A stretch of 64,000 nt of DNA from an uncultured Lachnospiraceae bacterium (lineage in GTDB: Bacteria > Bacillota > Clostridia > Lachnospirales > Lachnospiraceae), in assembly GCA_947644545.1 (NCBI GenBank), contig CANRZW010000009.1:1-64000 (forward strand), in the 5' to 3' direction. The translations under genes were made by a program, and so were the position numbers. Below the pieces are notes generated by a model, which was not told the DNA's origin, did not search any database, and saw only the letters and a program-made list of their open reading frames with translations. Below are positions 17,588 to 27,145 of this stretch, one piece after another. Each line of letters opens with the position of its first letter. Positions within the stretch are counted from its first letter, which is position 1.

Positions 17588-19699
17588 TCAACTGACCGAA
17601 AGGAAAGCCATATCCATCTTCACGGCCTTTCTTCCCATCAATTCTTCACTCCGCTCGTCCGGCTGGAATGTAGCGGCATACAGCTCATAATGTGTACCGT
17701 CCATTACCCGCTCTCCTGCCGGCGTCACCACTGTAAATGCCTTCGACTCGATCGATAATACCGTCTGTACAGTCTCTCCTGCCTTAACATGAACCCGTTT
17801 GAACGCACAGAGCGCAGGATTCTTCAACGCATACGCAGAGTCCGTATTTCGAACATATATCTGAATGACATCATCCGTGTCACGCTGCCCTCTGTTCTGC
17901 AGGGTTACCTTTACGGACATTGCTTCCCGCTCCATTCCGACAAGTTCCGCCTCCGTCACCTCTACATCCCCGTAAGTCAGACCAAACCCAAACGGATACT
18001 GTGCCTTTTCCTCCATATAACGGTAGGTTCTGCCTGCCATACGGTAATCGGTAAACTCCGGCAGCCTGTCACTGTCTTCATAGAAGGTAACCGGCAGCTT
18101 GCCGGAAGGAGAAACAGCCCCGAAAAGTATCTCCGCCGCATTCCTGCCGCCTCTGGCGCCAGGGTACCATAACTGCACGACGGCATTAAAATGTTCTGCC
18201 GGATAGCGCAGATCCATGGCGCTGCCTGTCATCAGACACAGAACCACCGGCTTACCCACAGAAGCCACCGCCTCCATCAGATCTCTCTGCGGTTTCGGAA
18301 GAAGCAGGTCTGTCTTATCCCCGGACGCATAGCTGTTGCTGGTATCTCCCTCTTCTCCCTCCAACGTCTCATCCAGTCCCAGACACAATACTACCACATC
18401 ACTGTGCTCCGCAACGATCTTCGCCTCTGCCAGCCTGTCACCGGCAAACGCCAGCGCCTCCGTCTTATCCTCGAACAATCCGCAGCCTTCCGAGAACAGG
18501 ACTCTCACTTTGCCGTCCACATAATCGCGGATGCCTTCCGCAACCGTTATATACTCCGATGAGGTCCCGTGGTAATTGCCAACCAGAGGTTTACGGCTGT
18601 CCGCATTGGGACCGATCACACCGATCGTCCTGATCTTGTCGGTGTCCAAAGGCAGGATACCGTCATTCTTAAGCAGTACGATACTCTCTCTGGCAGCCCG
18701 GTCGGCCAGTGCGATATGCTCTTCGCACTCCACCACCTCATAATCAAGTCCGTCATATTCGGTTTCGTCAAAAAGTCCTAACAGGAATCTGGTGGTAAAC
18801 AAGCGCACTGCCGCCTCGGTGATACTCTCTTCCGTAACCAGCCCCTGCTTAAGCGCCTCCAGCAGATGCAGATAAGTCACGCCGCAATTTAAGTCACATC
18901 CGGCATTCAACGCCAGAGCGGCAGACTCTGCCGGTGTGGCAGTCACCATATGATGCTCATGAAAATCTCTGATCGCCCAACAGTCAGACACGAAATGTCC
19001 CTCGAAATTCCACTTTCCGCGCAGAATGCCGCCAATCAGCGTCTCGCTTCCACAGCAGGGCTCCCCGTTCGTCCTGTTATAAGCGCCCATCACGGCCTCC
19101 ACATGCGCTTCCTTGACAAGCGCCTCGAAAGCCGGCAGATAAGTCTCTTCCATATCCTTCGGATCAGCCTCGGCATTGAATTCATGACGAAGCGCCTCCG
19201 GTCCGGAATGTACGGCGAAATGCTTCGCACAGGCCGCCGCCTTCATGACCTCACCGTCTCCCTGCAGCCCCTTGACGAAAGAGACTCCAAGTCTCGAAGT
19301 CAGGTAGGGATCCTCTCCGTAAGTCTCATGTCCTCTTCCCCATCTGGGATCCCGGAAAATATTGACATTGGGTGACCAGAATGTAAGTCCTTTGTAAATA
19401 TCCCTGTCGTTATGGGCGGAATATTCATTGTATTTCGCCCTGCCCTCCGTAGCCACGCATTCCCCGATCCTGCCTGCCAGCTCTTCATCAAATGCTGCCG
19501 CAATACCGATTGCCTGCGGAAATACGGTTGCGGTTCCCGCTCTGGCCACACCGTGCAGGCCTTCTCCCCACCAGTTATAGGCCGGCACGCCCAGCCGTTC
19601 TATGGCCGGCGCCTCATATCTGAGCTGACCGGCACGTTCCTCCACCGTCATCTGCGCTACCAGCTCGGATGCTCTCCTTCTCGCCTCTTCTCTTGTCAT
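17588..19699 (-). CDS. GH3 beta-glycosidase (beta-xylosidase/glucosidase type)
   Basis: A three-domain GH3 enzyme of 703 residues without signal peptide, thus probably cytoplasmic. The N-terminal barrel has YNWWGEGLHGVAR, KHFAVHSGPE and the nucleophile region HFVSDCWAIRDFHEHH. The second domain includes LKNDGILPLD, VVVLCLGLDE and SGKLPVTFYE. A C-terminal fibronectin-like domain follows (about 600-690). The YNWWGEGLHG and ATVFPQ patterns are typical of beta-xylosidases. Exact sugar preference cannot be fixed. A perfect AAAGGAGG site sets the start at 19699. No transporter or regulator is adjacent. Confidence 0.88.
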   Translation of the reverse strand: MTREEARRRASELVAQMTVEERAGQLRYEAPAIERLGVPAYNWWGEGLHGVARAGTATVFPQAIGIAAAFDEELAGRIGECVATEGRAKYNEYSAHNDRDIYKGLTFWSPNVNIFRDPRWGRGHETYGEDPYLTSRLGVSFVKGLQGDGEVMKAAACAKHFAVHSGPEALRHEFNAEADPKDMEETYLPAFEALVKEAHVEAVMGAYNRTNGEPCCGSETLIGGILRGKWNFEGHFVSDCWAIRDFHEHHMVTATPAESAALALNAGCDLNCGVTYLHLLEALKQGLVTEESITEAAVRLFTTRFLLGLFDETEYDGLDYEVVECEEHIALADRAARESIVLLKNDGILPLDTDKIRTIGVIGPNADSRKPLVGNYHGTSSEYITVAEGIRDYVDGKVRVLFSEGCGLFEDKTEALAFAGDRLAEAKIVAEHSDVVVLCLGLDETLEGEEGDTSNSYASGDKTDLLLPKPQRDLMEAVASVGKPVVLCLMTGSAMDLRYPAEHFNAVVQLWYPGARGGRNAAEILFGAVSPSGKLPVTFYEDSDRLPEFTDYRMAGRTYRYMEEKAQYPFGFGLTYGDVEVTEAELVGMEREAMSVKVTLQNRGQRDTDDVIQIYVRNTDSAYALKNPALCAFKRVHVKAGETVQTVLSIESKAFTVVTPAGERVMDGTHYELYAATFQPDERSEELMGRKAVKMDMAFLSVS

Positions 19700-20133
19700 G
19701 TGATATCCTCCTTTGTTTCTTATGTATTTCATATTTTAATAGATTTCACTTTAATAGATTGCGCCCACTGAATCCATTTCCTGCCAAATCCCAGTCCGTT
19801 TCCTGTCGTAATTACATCCCGCGGATCACGTATCTCCTGATCTGTGGCGTTTCACATAATGTATCAGAATAACAGGTGCTATAGCAACCACAAACTCTAC
19901 ATTCCTGAAATATTATAAATATTCACAATTTATGACTTTTTTCTTGTGAAACATAAAAAGCGGTGGTATACTAACTTCGATATTCTTGTTGGAAACTCTG
20001 TCCTGCCGCATATCTGTAATGCATTTTTATGCAGAATCTGACAGTCTCATGCTTCACAGATTCTTTCCTGCTACGGTAATGCTTTGATGACAGAGCTTTT
20101 CTGCACAAACTATAGAAAAGGGAGTACAAACAA
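19700..20133. other. Intergenic region with the nhaC promoter
   Basis: Between the divergent GH3 and NhaC genes. The only supported element is the plus-strand promoter at 19944-19972. The nhaC leader is about 155 bases and shows no riboswitch I can recognise. Confidence 0.5.
19944..19972 (+). promoter_or_regulatory. nhaC promoter
   Basis: TTGTGA (19944-19949), 17 bases, TATACT (19967-19972), about 160 bases before the antiporter start codon. Confidence 0.6.
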
Positions 20134-21735
20134 ATGAAAAAGAAAAAACTGTTACGAGGGGCAGGCCTTATGCTTCTTTGCTTTGCGCTTCTGCCGCTGA
20201 CCGCGTTCGCCGCAGAAGCAGAGGCCGAGTACATACCTGCCATGCATGCCACTTTCTGGGCGCTGATCCCGCCTATCGTGGCGATCGTGCTGGCCCTGAT
20301 CACGAAGGAGGTGTACAGCTCGCTGTTCATCGGCATCCTGGTAGGCGGCCTGTTCTATTCCGGCTTCTCCTTCGAGGGAACACTCACGCACATTTTTAAC
20401 GACGGTTTCGTAGCCGTCCTGTCTGATGGTTATAACGTAGGTATCCTGGTATTCCTCGTGATCCTTGGCGCCATGGTAAGCCTGATGAACCGTGCAGGCG
20501 GTTCCGCAGCCTTCGGCCATTTTGCCAAGGAGAAGATCAAGACCAGGGCCGGTGCACAGCTTGCCACCGTCGCTCTCGGCGTATTGATCTTCATCGACGA
20601 CTATTTCAACTGTCTCACCGTGGGCAGCGTGATGAAGCCCGTCACGGACGAGCACAAGGTTTCCCGGGCAAAGCTGGCTTATCTGATCGATGCTACCGCA
20701 GCGCCCGTCTGCATCATCGCGCCGATCTCCTCCTGGGCAGCGGCGGTTTCCGGTTTCGTGGAGGGAGAAGACGGATTTTCCATTTTCATCCGCGCCATTC
20801 CCTATAACTTCTATGCGATCCTGACCATCATCATGATGATCGCTCTGGTGCTCATGAAGGTTGATTTCGGCTCCATGAAGACGCATGAAGCCAATGCTCT
20901 TAAAGGGGATTTATTTTCCACCGGTAAGAAGGAAGACTCACAGGAAGCGGAAGCAATAAATCCCAAGGGAAAAGTGATCGATCTGCTGATCCCCATTATC
21001 CTGCTGATCACATGTTGTGTCATCGGTATGATCTATACGGGTGGATTCTTCGACGGTGCAGGTTTCGTAGCCGCCTTCTCCAATTCCGATGCTTCTGTCG
21101 GTCTTGCACTGGGCAGTATCTGCGCCATGATCCTGACGATCATCATCTATCTGATCCGGAGAGTCTTAAACTTCAAGAACTGCATGGCCTGTCTGCCTGA
21201 CGGATTCAAGGCTATGGTTCCGGCTATCCTGATCCTTACATTTGCCTGGACGCTCAAGGCCATGACGGATTCTTTGGGTGCAGCGACTTTCGTAGCTGAC
21301 GCCGTTTGGAAGAGTGCGGGATCCTTCATGAACTTCCTGCCGGCGATCATCTTCATCGTGGCATGTTTCCTCGCTTTTTCCACCGGAACCTCCTGGGGGA
21401 CTTTTGGTATCCTGATTCCTATCGTCGTGAACGTGTTTATGAATACGAATCCGCAGCTGATGATCATCTCCATCTCCGCCTGCATGGCAGGCGCTGTATG
21501 CGGCGATCACTGCTCCCCTATCTCCGATACCACGATCATGGCTTCCGCCGGGGCACAGTGTGATCACGTCAACCACGTGTCCACCCAGCTTCCCTATGTG
21601 ATCGTAGTGGCCGTGATCTCCTTTATCACTTATATCGTGGCCGGTTTCGCACAGAGCGCATGGATCTCCATGCCGGTAGGCATTGTCCTGTTATTGCTTA
21701 CCTTGTTCGTGATCAAGACTAGGAATCACGAATAA
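20134..21735 (+). CDS. nhaC: Na+/H+ antiporter, NhaC family
   Basis: A membrane antiporter of 533 residues exchanging sodium, or an organic substrate, for protons. It begins with a cleavable-looking signal segment (KKKKLLRG then LMLLCFALLPLTAFA) and then has about eleven membrane helices. Family blocks seen are FIDDYFNCLTVGSVM, APISSWAAAVSGF, FSTGTSWGTFGI and CGDHCSPISDTTIMASAGA. Start supported by AAAAGGGAG. Single gene with its own promoter and terminator. Some NhaC relatives exchange malate/lactate or amino acids, so the substrate is uncertain. Confidence 0.88.
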   Translation: MKKKKLLRGAGLMLLCFALLPLTAFAAEAEAEYIPAMHATFWALIPPIVAIVLALITKEVYSSLFIGILVGGLFYSGFSFEGTLTHIFNDGFVAVLSDGYNVGILVFLVILGAMVSLMNRAGGSAAFGHFAKEKIKTRAGAQLATVALGVLIFIDDYFNCLTVGSVMKPVTDEHKVSRAKLAYLIDATAAPVCIIAPISSWAAAVSGFVEGEDGFSIFIRAIPYNFYAILTIIMMIALVLMKVDFGSMKTHEANALKGDLFSTGKKEDSQEAEAINPKGKVIDLLIPIILLITCCVIGMIYTGGFFDGAGFVAAFSNSDASVGLALGSICAMILTIIIYLIRRVLNFKNCMACLPDGFKAMVPAILILTFAWTLKAMTDSLGAATFVADAVWKSAGSFMNFLPAIIFIVACFLAFSTGTSWGTFGILIPIVVNVFMNTNPQLMIISISACMAGAVCGDHCSPISDTTIMASAGAQCDHVNHVSTQLPYVIVVAVISFITYIVAGFAQSAWISMPVGIVLLLLTLFVIKTRNHE

Positions 21736-21778
21736 CACTTGTTACACATTTCCTTCTTTTTAAACAGGAAGTGACATT

Positions 21779-21820
21779 AAAACTGCCGATAGGCCAGAAG
21801 CCCGTCGGCAGTTTTCTTTT
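21779..21820 (+). terminator. Terminator after nhaC
   Basis: AAAACTGCCGA and TCGGCAGTTTT form an 11-bp stem with a 14-base loop, followed by CTTTTG. Confidence 0.85.
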
Positions 21821-21912
21821 GTCATATAGGAAACACAAAAAATTAAATTTTAATATAATATCTGTTTTTCCGCGATTATTCGCCGTTTTCCCATCCGGTC
21901 ACTGTCTTTCCA

Positions 21913-22986
21913 TTACTCTTGCTTCTCTGATAAAGCAATCTGGTATATTGACATGTCACGATACTTATCCTGCAAATTAAATCTATCTTTAACATTTTCC
22001 GTCACGTAAACTTCCCTGCTTTCCGTCACAAGTATCATGTCGAATGGCTGCTCCTCCTGATGAATTCTCCAATACGCCGCCGCATCCTCCGTTCCCATAA
22101 CGAAAAGCGCCGTAGACAACGCATCGCATAACTTTCCTTCTTCGGCGATGACCGTCACGGATGCCAGTCCGTTATCCACCGGATAGCCTGTTCTGGGATC
22201 CACGATATGACCGTATCGGACACCGTCCTCTCCAATAAAATAACGCTCGTAATTCCCGGAAGTAACAACTGCTTTGTCGGAAACCTGCAGGGTACCGAAT
22301 ATTCCTTCCCCAAAAGGACTGCGCAGCCCCAGCTTCCAGTCACTGCCGTCCGGCTTCGTCCCCACGGCCTGAATATTACCGCCGATATCCAGAAGCGCCG
22401 AATTGATTCCCTGTTCTCTCAGACACTGTTGTGCTCTGTCCCCTGCATATCCCTTGCCCACTGCCCCCAGGTCCAACATCATGCCGTCCTGCAGAGTAAC
22501 GCTGTTTCCTTCCAACACAACTCTGTCAAAGCCAGTCTTTTCCAGAAGACCTGCCAGCTGATCGCCAGAGGGAATCCTGTTTTCATCCGTCGTAAATCCC
22601 CATGCCGTCAGGACAGGATACAGCGTCGGCTCCAAAGCGCCGTCCGTCTCCCGCGCCATCTTCAGAGCAAAGGACAGCAGCTCTGCCGTCTTATCCCGAA
22701 CGGTTACGGACCGGCCGCCGCTGTGATTTACCGCATAGATATCACTGTCCTGATCGGTGACAGACCAAAGCGCCTCCAGCTCTTCTATCTCGTCCTGTGC
22801 CCGTCTCAGAGCAGCCCGGGCATCCTCCGCATCGTCATCGTATACCGTGAACGTCATATAAGTGTCCATGGCAAAGAAGGATTGAGAATACGCCTCTGTT
22901 CTGCCGTGAAACGGCGCACAGGCCGCCAGCAAAGGACTAAGAACAGCCAATAGCAGCGCCCGGCCAGCAGCTCTCTTAAAGCACAT
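21913..22986 (-). CDS. apbE: FAD:protein FMN transferase (ApbE), lipoprotein
   Basis: Attaches FMN covalently to target proteins such as Na+-translocating or extracellular flavin reductases, on the outer face of the membrane. The 357-residue protein has a lipobox LLAAC near residues 18-22. ApbE blocks follow: AMDTYMTFTVY, DLGAVGKGYAGD, ALLDIGGNIQAVG and the C-terminal HIVDPRTGYP with a metal-binding region near VTVIAEEGKLCDALSTALFVMG. Its start overlaps the thrH stop by 11 bases, indicating co-transcription. No obvious flavoprotein partner is in the window. Confidence 0.92.
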   Translation of the reverse strand: MCFKRAAGRALLLAVLSPLLAACAPFHGRTEAYSQSFFAMDTYMTFTVYDDDAEDARAALRRAQDEIEELEALWSVTDQDSDIYAVNHSGGRSVTVRDKTAELLSFALKMARETDGALEPTLYPVLTAWGFTTDENRIPSGDQLAGLLEKTGFDRVVLEGNSVTLQDGMMLDLGAVGKGYAGDRAQQCLREQGINSALLDIGGNIQAVGTKPDGSDWKLGLRSPFGEGIFGTLQVSDKAVVTSGNYERYFIGEDGVRYGHIVDPRTGYPVDNGLASVTVIAEEGKLCDALSTALFVMGTEDAAAYWRIHQEEQPFDMILVTESREVYVTENVKDRFNLQDKYRDMSIYQIALSEKQE

Positions 22987-23581
22987 CGCGGATCGCCGCC
23001 ATCAGTTCCTCGTATGTCTCATAGGCCGGAAACTGCGGATTCTCCAGGATGATCTGCTCAGTACTCTTAAAGAGGAACCCCGCTTTACTGGCCCGGATCA
23101 TATCCAGATCATTATGGCTGTCGCCGGCAGCGATCGTCTCGAAACCGATGGACTGCAGCGCCCTCACCGTAGAAAGCTTGGAGTTCTCGATCCGCATCTT
23201 GAATCCCGTGATCTCCCCGTCCGGTGTTGCTTCCAGGGTATTGCAGAAGATCGTGGGCCATCCCAGCTTCTTCATAAGAGGTCCTGCAAACTGTGTAAAC
23301 GTATCGCTGATAATGACCACCTGCGTCATGCTCCGAAGCTCATCCAGAAATTCCTTCGCTCCCGGAATCGGATCGATACCGGCGATCGTATCCTGTATCT
23401 CTTTCAGACCGAGGCCATGCTCCTTCAACACACCGATCCGCCAACGCATCAACTTATCATAATCCGGTTCATCCCGGGTTGTCCTCCGCAACTCAGGAAT
23501 CCCGCTGGCCTGCGCAAAAGCGATCCAGATCTCCGGCACCAGCACACCCTCCAGATCCAGACATACAATATTCATGCTCAT
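22976..23581 (-). CDS. thrH: ThrH: homoserine kinase / phosphoserine phosphatase
   Basis: A HAD-family protein of 201 residues with the ThrH start MNIVCLDLEGVLVPEIW, where the HAD DxD motif reads DLE. It also has the second motif IISDTF, a lysine region and GDSHNDLDMI. ThrH enzymes dephosphorylate phosphoserine and can transfer phosphate to homoserine. In this window hom and aspartate kinase are present without a ThrB-type kinase, so ThrH plausibly supplies that step. It sits upstream of and overlaps apbE, an unrelated function. Confidence 0.88.
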   Translation of the reverse strand: MSMNIVCLDLEGVLVPEIWIAFAQASGIPELRRTTRDEPDYDKLMRWRIGVLKEHGLGLKEIQDTIAGIDPIPGAKEFLDELRSMTQVVIISDTFTQFAGPLMKKLGWPTIFCNTLEATPDGEITGFKMRIENSKLSTVRALQSIGFETIAAGDSHNDLDMIRASKAGFLFKSTEQIILENPQFPAYETYEELMAAIRDVL

Positions 23582-23684
23582 ATTGATAATACCGTTCCTT
23601 TCATTTCCTGTTTTCCCAGCTTATGTAAACCTATATTACATCTCATCTAAGCACATCTGATAAGCCGCCAAGCCGTGCAGCAAC

Positions 23685-23781
23685 TCATACCTGATTCTGC
23701 TTGTCCATCACTCAGCAGTTCACACCTGACTCTGCTTGTCCGCCGCTCAGCAGTTCATACCTGACTCTGCTTCCCCGCCGC
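23685..23781. repeat. Three 35-bp tandem repeats at the 3' end of holA
   Basis: Units start at 23685, 23720 and 23755. The first two differ by a few bases and the third, shorter, is the last codons and stop of holA. The arrangement looks like slippage duplication of the gene's 3' end, so each unit on the minus strand ends in the same stop-like sequence. It does not alter the encoded protein. Confidence 0.75.
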
Positions 23782-24753
23782 GCTGTATTTCACGATCAAA
23801 AGTTCCACACTCATCACGTCATTCATCCGGCCTGTCTTGACTGCTTCCTCCGTCTCCACACAATCCGTCAGCGCCCTGCGCAGATCCTCCTCCCGGAACT
23901 TGGCAGCCTGTGCCACATACTTCCTGGCAATAAACCCGGCCAGCCCCACCTTGCCGCCAATGGCGTTGGCATCATACCCTTTATTCTTTAATTCCTTTAC
24001 CTGCAGGAGCAGATTGAACTGCCTTGTGATCAGGAAAAGGATCCGCATAGGCGGCTCTTTCAGCGTCAGCAAATCATAATAAAGGTCGAGAGCCGTCTTC
24101 TGCCGTCTCTCCGCCACAGCGTTGATCATATCGAAGATCTGGCTGCTCACCTGTCTCGTACAGACCGCCTCAATGTCCTGCGCCGTGATCACGTCTTGTC
24201 CCAGGCAATAACAGAAAAGCTTCTCCAGCTCTCCCCGGATATTCTCCATACCGGAACCGGTCTTATCCAGAAAAAGATCCAGATCCCGCTCCGTAATCTT
24301 CTTATTCTCTTTCTTCAAAAACCCGAGGATCCAGCGTTTCAGTACGGCCTCATCCTGGGGTTTGAATTCGATGGCCCGTCCCCTGGCCGTCGCCGCCTTG
24401 TACAATTTGCTGCGCTTGTCTGCCGTCTGCTCCACGAACACGAAAAAGGCCGTCTGTGCCGGACTGCCCAGATAAGCCGCAAGCTCCTCCCCGCCTCTTG
24501 CAAAGAGACCGCTGTTCTCCAGCACGATCACCCGGCGCTCAGCAAAAAAGGGCATAGTCTCGGCAAGATCGATCACCTCTCCCGATGAGATACCCTTCCC
24601 CTCGAAATAATGATAGTTCATGTCGTCCCCGTCACCGAGCAATGCCTTTTTCAGCTTATCCTTATACTGGCTGCGCAGGTAGGTCTCCTCGCCGTACAGG
24701 ATATAGACCTGTTTCAGTTGTCCTGTTTTGATTTCTTCCGCTAATTTCTGCAT
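23755..24753 (-). CDS. holA: DNA polymerase III subunit delta
   Basis: Clamp-loader subunit that opens the sliding clamp during chromosome replication. The 332-residue protein shows the N-terminal YILYGEETYL (Walker-A-like but non-hydrolysing region), MPFFAERRVIVLENSGLF and the C-terminal helical domain with LYYDLLTLKEPPMRILFLI. The ATG at 24753 is chosen over an upstream TTG. Downstream, on the same strand, come thrH and apbE after the tandem repeat. The family is poorly conserved but length and motifs agree. Confidence 0.85.
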   Translation of the reverse strand: MQKLAEEIKTGQLKQVYILYGEETYLRSQYKDKLKKALLGDGDDMNYHYFEGKGISSGEVIDLAETMPFFAERRVIVLENSGLFARGGEELAAYLGSPAQTAFFVFVEQTADKRSKLYKAATARGRAIEFKPQDEAVLKRWILGFLKKENKKITERDLDLFLDKTGSGMENIRGELEKLFCYCLGQDVITAQDIEAVCTRQVSSQIFDMINAVAERRQKTALDLYYDLLTLKEPPMRILFLITRQFNLLLQVKELKNKGYDANAIGGKVGLAGFIARKYVAQAAKFREEDLRRALTDCVETEEAVKTGRMNDVMSVELLIVKYSAAGKQSQV

Positions 24754-24878
24754 AAATCCAGTATATGACAAAATGATGGATTAATCAATTCCTACCTTTA
24801 GATCCTGCTGCTTCCCCCATAATATATATAATGCAATATCATATCATCCCAACCCTGCACCAGAACGCAAGCCTGCCA

Positions 24879-25958
24879 TCAGGAAACCGACCTGCCGTCC
24901 ATATCAATCTTATTGCGCAGATCCTGCATCTGATGATCCAGCATCTCGATGGAATCCGCGCAGGCTTTCAGCTGTGCTACAATCTTCTCCGCGTTGTTCA
25001 CATCTTTCTTATATTTCAACTTGTGCTCCAGGCTGGCCCAGAAGTCCATGGCAATCGTGCGAAACTGTACCTCCGCCTTCATGTACTTTTTCTCATTGGA
25101 GAGAAAGATCGGTACGCTCAGTATGAGATGCAGGCTCCTGTAGCCGTTGTCTTTCGGACTGCGTATATAATCCTTTTTCCGCAGAAGAAGGATGTCGTCC
25201 TGCCGGATGACCAGATCCGCCAGCCGGTAGATATCGTCCGGGAAGGAACAGATCACCCGCAGTCCCGCCACATCTGTCAAATGTTCCCTGATATTCTCCA
25301 CCGTGATCGGATGCCCCTTGCGTTCCAGCTTCTCGTAGATGCTCTCCGGTGTCTTCAATCTGCTCTTAATGGATTCAAAGGGATTACGCTTGTATTCCCG
25401 CGAGAATTCTTCGTTGAGGACTTTCAGCCTCGTCTCGATCTCCATGATGGCAAATCGGTATTCCATCATCAGGCGGTTAAACGGCTCCGCCTCCTTCAGC
25501 TTCTCGGCCTGGATCCGGATAATACGATCCTGCTGCCTCAAGGTCTGCCTCTGCTCTTCCACCTGCTGTTCCAGGCTGTTCTTATAGGCGAACAGATCAA
25601 TAGTGTTCCTCACCCTGTGCTTCACAATGGATCTGTCGAAGGGTTTGTGGATAAAATCGGAGACCCCGATCTCCAGGCACCGGCTCTCTATCTCCGCCGT
25701 ACTCTCAATACTTATGACGAGCACCGGGATCTGTTCCAGCCATCCGTTCCCCTTCATCGCATCGATCACCGCGTAGCCGTCCATCTCCGGCATCTGCAGA
25801 TCCAGAAGCACTGCCGCCAGCTCCCCCTTATACTCCAACAGCTTACGCAGCGCCTGCTGCCCGTTTTCGGCCATCTCGATCTCATAATTGTCTTCCAGCA
25901 TTTCCCGCAGCATTTCGCGGTTCACCGCCGCATCATCTACTACCAATATCTTTTGCAT
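24879..25958 (-). CDS. Response-regulator receiver fused to a (p)ppGpp synthetase domain
   Basis: A 359-residue two-domain protein. Residues 1-120 are a receiver domain: acidic pair D8/D9, phospho-acceptor D53 in LLDLQMPEMDG, S83 and K105 in HKPFD. A coiled coil (about 125-160) follows. Residues 165-330 are a RelA/SpoT-type synthetase: RLKTPESIYEKLE, DVAGLRVICSF (D229), SPKDNGYRSLH and EVQFRT (E296, Q298), all key residues present. No HD hydrolase, TGS or ACT domain is present. It should make ppGpp from GTP/GDP and ATP, gated by phosphorylation. No histidine kinase is adjacent. Start 25958 has GGGGAAAACGGA upstream. Confidence 0.9.
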   Translation of the reverse strand: MQKILVVDDAAVNREMLREMLEDNYEIEMAENGQQALRKLLEYKGELAAVLLDLQMPEMDGYAVIDAMKGNGWLEQIPVLVISIESTAEIESRCLEIGVSDFIHKPFDRSIVKHRVRNTIDLFAYKNSLEQQVEEQRQTLRQQDRIIRIQAEKLKEAEPFNRLMMEYRFAIMEIETRLKVLNEEFSREYKRNPFESIKSRLKTPESIYEKLERKGHPITVENIREHLTDVAGLRVICSFPDDIYRLADLVIRQDDILLLRKKDYIRSPKDNGYRSLHLILSVPIFLSNEKKYMKAEVQFRTIAMDFWASLEHKLKYKKDVNNAEKIVAQLKACADSIEMLDHQMQDLRNKIDMDGRSVS

Positions 25959-26075
25959 TTCCGTTTTCCCCAGTTTTCCCAAATTTTTCGTATTCCTTTT
26001 ACCTTTCCCCGGACAGTCTGTACTGCCACGTTCCCGCTGCCTGTATCCGCTTCTTCGTGGACGGATCCTTCTGTC

Positions 26076-26999
26076 TCATCGGCGCACCGACGCGGCCATC
26101 CGATGATACGTATGCCGGATGCCGCGTATGGCAATCGAATATGCCTGTATGTTCTCAGGCAGTGCCATACCCGTATACCCCGTATCGCCCAGATGGTGTA
26201 TATCCGTACCGGTCATCTTGCACAACAGCGCGATCCGCCGGATGGTATCCGTGTCCGCACCCTCCTGGGAAGTACCGACGGCCGTAATCGTCAGCGCACC
26301 CAGACCGTGCGCATAGCCGACCAGCTCCCGCACATACTCCATCGTGATACCCGGCACCGTCCCCGGCGCTGGAAAAAGTATGATATCGGCTCCGGCCTCT
26401 CTGAACCGCCTGACATCCTCTTTCGTCATGATATGCTCTGCAGCCTCCGTAAGAATGCCCGCCGCATGCATCTTGCCTGCCGCCAGAATGATGCGCTCTC
26501 CCAGATGCTTCCTATATAATCGAAGCGTTTCCTCGATTGCCTCATTGCTGACACCCATCCCCGGATTGCCGGTCAGCAGGATCATATCCACACCCATATC
26601 ACAGGCCCGCTGCGCATTCGCAAGGGTGGCACGCCGTCCGGAGGACATCTGCCAGAGCGGATCCGTTTCTCCCTCCTCCCCCGCATCCGCAGGCTCCAGA
26701 TTGATGCCAACGGGACGCCCCGTCAGCCGCTTGATCAACCGCACAATATCTTCCGGTTTCCCCTCCGGCAGCCCTTCGATCACGGGCGCATTCACGTCAA
26801 ACATATTCAGAAGCACAAAGTCCGCTCCCATGGCCGACACGAACTCCGCGTTGGTCACATCCCCCAGCATGGGCCGCACCGTGCCGATCGTCTCACAGAG
26901 CATAACCCGCCCTTCGCTCTTTTGTATGGACTCCAGCAGATCCTTTTTCGTGAAATCTGCAAAATCTGACGCATAGCAGTCCAACATTCTTTTTGCCAT
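26076..26999 (-). CDS. TIM-barrel protein of the PEP-mutase-like DUF7916 type
   Basis: A 307-residue cytoplasmic protein starting MAKRMLDCYASDF. It contains VTNAEFVSAMGADFVLLNMFDV, GRPVGINLEP, DMGVDMILLTGNPGMGV, AGADIILFPAPGTVPG and GTDIHHLGDTGYTG. Alternating beta strands and helices give a TIM barrel resembling phosphoenolpyruvate mutase relatives; such proteins have been labelled haloacid dehalogenase-like without basis. The reaction is unknown. It is encoded between ComEC and the REC-synthetase gene on the same strand. A GGGGGA site supports the start. Confidence 0.6.
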   Translation of the reverse strand: MAKRMLDCYASDFADFTKKDLLESIQKSEGRVMLCETIGTVRPMLGDVTNAEFVSAMGADFVLLNMFDVNAPVIEGLPEGKPEDIVRLIKRLTGRPVGINLEPADAGEEGETDPLWQMSSGRRATLANAQRACDMGVDMILLTGNPGMGVSNEAIEETLRLYRKHLGERIILAAGKMHAAGILTEAAEHIMTKEDVRRFREAGADIILFPAPGTVPGITMEYVRELVGYAHGLGALTITAVGTSQEGADTDTIRRIALLCKMTGTDIHHLGDTGYTGMALPENIQAYSIAIRGIRHTYHRMAASVRR

Positions 27000-27145
27000 G
27001 ATGACCAGTCCCCCTTCCATATCTGTTCTCTTTTATTTTTTCTCCGCGCTCTTTGTTTTATACTTATGCCCTCTACACAGGCTTCCTGCCTTTGCTTCCT
27101 GCCTTTTATTGTACCGCAAACCTTTCAAATTGGAAAGTCCGTTTG

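Noticed and set aside
24831-26519. Plus-strand 562-codon open frame antisense to the receiver-synthetase and DUF7916 genes
   Set aside because: It mirrors two well-supported minus-strand genes, has no ribosome site or family, and its composition (many His, Gln, Arg) is that of an antisense shadow.
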